DNA of 6,374 nt, taken from NCBI GenBank assembly GCA_900555815.1, contig USMR01000053.1:1-6374 (forward strand). Reading direction: 5' to 3'. Positions within the stretch are counted from its first letter, which is position 1. Each line of letters starts with the position of its first letter. The notes under the pieces were generated by a model. That model saw nothing but the letters and a program-made list of their open reading frames with translations, was not told where the DNA came from and did no database searches. This document shows positions 5,154 to 6,374 of the stretch, one piece after another. This stretch comes from an uncultured Collinsella sp. GTDB lineage: Bacteria; Actinomycetota; Coriobacteriia; Coriobacteriales; Coriobacteriaceae. Made by a program: the position numbers and the translations under genes.

Positions 5154-6374
5154 TTACGAGAAGTCTGCAACCTGAGCAGTCAGCGCCGCCAGGATCTCCT
5201 TGAGCTCAGCTGCACGGTCCCTCTTCTTCTGGACCACCGCGGGCGCGGCCTTAGCCACAAAGCCCTCGTTGGCAAGCGTCTTCTCGCAACCGGCGAGCTC
5301 CTTCTGGGCCGCAGCGATCTCCTTCTCCAGGCGTGCCTTCTCGGCCGAAAGATCGACCTTGCCCTCGAGCACCACAAAGACCTCGACGCCGCTGTCGACC
5401 ACGGCGATGCTCGCGGCCGGCTTCTCAACGTCGATGCCCATGACCAGCGAGGCGGTGTTCGCCAGCGGTTCAATGGTCGAGCGAAGGCTCTCAAGCTTCT
5501 CGATGTCCTCGGCACCGGCGCGCACGACCAAGTCGAGCTCGGCCTTGGGGCTCAAGCGGTAGCGCGAACGTGTGGCGCGAGCGGCGGAAACGACGGTGCG
5601 GCACAGTTCAAACGCGCGCTCGGCGGGCTCGTCGACATACTTAGCGTAGTCGGCGGGCTCGGGCCACTTGGCAATCATGAGCGCCTCGGCGCGGTCCACG
5701 TTGCCTTCGGCATCCAGGTCGAGCACGCTCGCCGGCATGTTGTCCCAGATCTCCTCGGTAACAAACGGCATGAGCGGGTGCATCAGGCGAATGGAGGTGT
5801 CGAGCACAAAGATCAGGTTGCGCTGCGCCTGCAGACGGCCCTCGCCCTTCAAGCGGGCCTTGGTGACCTCGACGTACCAGTCGCAGACCTCGTTCCAGAA
5901 GAACTGCTGCACGCCGCGGGCCATGTCGCCAAAGGTGTAGTTCTCGATGCCCTCGGTGACCATCTTCACGGCCTTTGCCAGGCGGCTGAACATCCAGGCG
6001 TCGGCCGGCGTCTCCACGACGGGCTCGCCGGGCGTGTAGCCCTCCATGTTCATAAGCAGGAAGCGGCTGGCGTTCCAGATCTTGGTCACAAACGATTTGG
6101 CCTGGTCGGTACGCGGGCTGTCGATAAGCTTCTTGGTCTTCTTGTCGATGTTCGCGTCAAACTTGACGTCCTGGTTGTTGGTGCACAGCGTCAGCAGGTT
6201 GTAACGCATGGCGTCGGCGCCGTACATACCGATGAGGTCCATGGGGTCAACGCCATTGCCCTTGGACTTGGACATGCGGCTGCCGTCCTTGGCCAGAATC
6301 GTCGGGTAGATGACGACGTCCTTAAACGGCACCTCGTCCAGGAAGTACAGCGAGCTCATGACCATGCGGGCGAC
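5154..6374 (-). CDS. valS: Valyl-tRNA synthetase (ValRS), C-terminal part; 5' end outside window
   Basis: Class I aminoacyl-tRNA synthetase that charges tRNA-Val in the cytoplasm. The frame is open to the window edge, so the 406 visible residues are roughly the C-terminal half of a protein usually near 880-950 residues; the HIGH motif and the editing domain lie outside. The visible start VARMVMSSLYF is the end of the catalytic fold. The KMSKS loop appears as RMSKSKG at visible residues 33-39, followed by VDPMDLIGMYGADAMRY. IWNASRF and the anticodon-binding segment CDWYVEVTKARL lead to HPLMPFVTEEIWD at 199-211. The final 65 residues form the ValRS coiled-coil arm that contacts tRNA, including ANEGFVAKA near 368-376. 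The stop is TAA at 5154-5156. The first Lys of KMSKS is Arg, a mild change; the catalytic second Lys is kept. Confidence 0.97.
   Translation of the reverse strand, partial: VARMVMSSLYFLDEVPFKDVVIYPTILAKDGSRMSKSKGNGVDPMDLIGMYGADAMRYNLLTLCTNNQDVKFDANIDKKTKKLIDSPRTDQAKSFVTKIWNASRFLLMNMEGYTPGEPVVETPADAWMFSRLAKAVKMVTEGIENYTFGDMARGVQQFFWNEVCDWYVEVTKARLKGEGRLQAQRNLIFVLDTSIRLMHPLMPFVTEEIWDNMPASVLDLDAEGNVDRAEALMIAKWPEPADYAKYVDEPAERAFELCRTVVSAARATRSRYRLSPKAELDLVVRAGAEDIEKLESLRSTIEPLANTASLVMGIDVEKPAASIAVVDSGVEVFVVLEGKVDLSAEKARLEKEIAAAQKELAGCEKTLANEGFVAKAAPAVVQKKRDRAAELKEILAALTAQVADFS

Overview
The window reads as a chromosomal segment of a moderately GC-rich Gram-positive actinobacterium. Coriobacteriia, and probably a Collinsella-like gut organism, is my best guess. 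It rests on the style of the proteins (a secreted Ig-repeat surface protein with an AFA-type signal peptidase site, valS followed by folC) and on remembered features of such genomes, not on a search. All three genes lie on the minus strand, so transcription runs from high to low coordinates.

Layout in transcription order: (1) 6374-5154, the C-terminal 406 residues of valyl-tRNA synthetase (valS), cut by the window edge. (2) 5153-4874, a spacer with a 109-base imperfect palindrome, a possible promoter, and a hairpin plus U-run that looks like an intrinsic terminator and ends only 22 bases before the preferred folC start. (3) 4873-3530, folC, the bifunctional folylpolyglutamate/dihydrofolate synthase, apparently complete. 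(4) 3529-3031, a 499-base spacer with no gene but several palindromes: a long hairpin just after folC followed by a U-run, a 162-base nested imperfect palindrome, a separate 31-base hairpin, and a stem-loop that stops three bases before the next ribosome binding site. (5) 3030-1, the first 1010 codons of a very large secreted protein made of about eleven divergent bacterial Ig-like (Big_4-type) modules. It is open to the window edge, so its C-terminus and any cell-wall anchor are not visible.

valS and folC are housekeeping genes (tRNA charging and folate polyglutamylation). The Ig-repeat protein is accessory: it is less GC-rich by spot count (31/60 G+C at 1681-1740 against 42/60 in valS at 5821-5880) and is set off by structured DNA. 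It is probably displayed at or released from the cell surface. No mobile-element gene, CRISPR array, tRNA or rRNA is visible. The least explained parts are the intergenic palindromes and the Ig-repeat protein with its structured leader.
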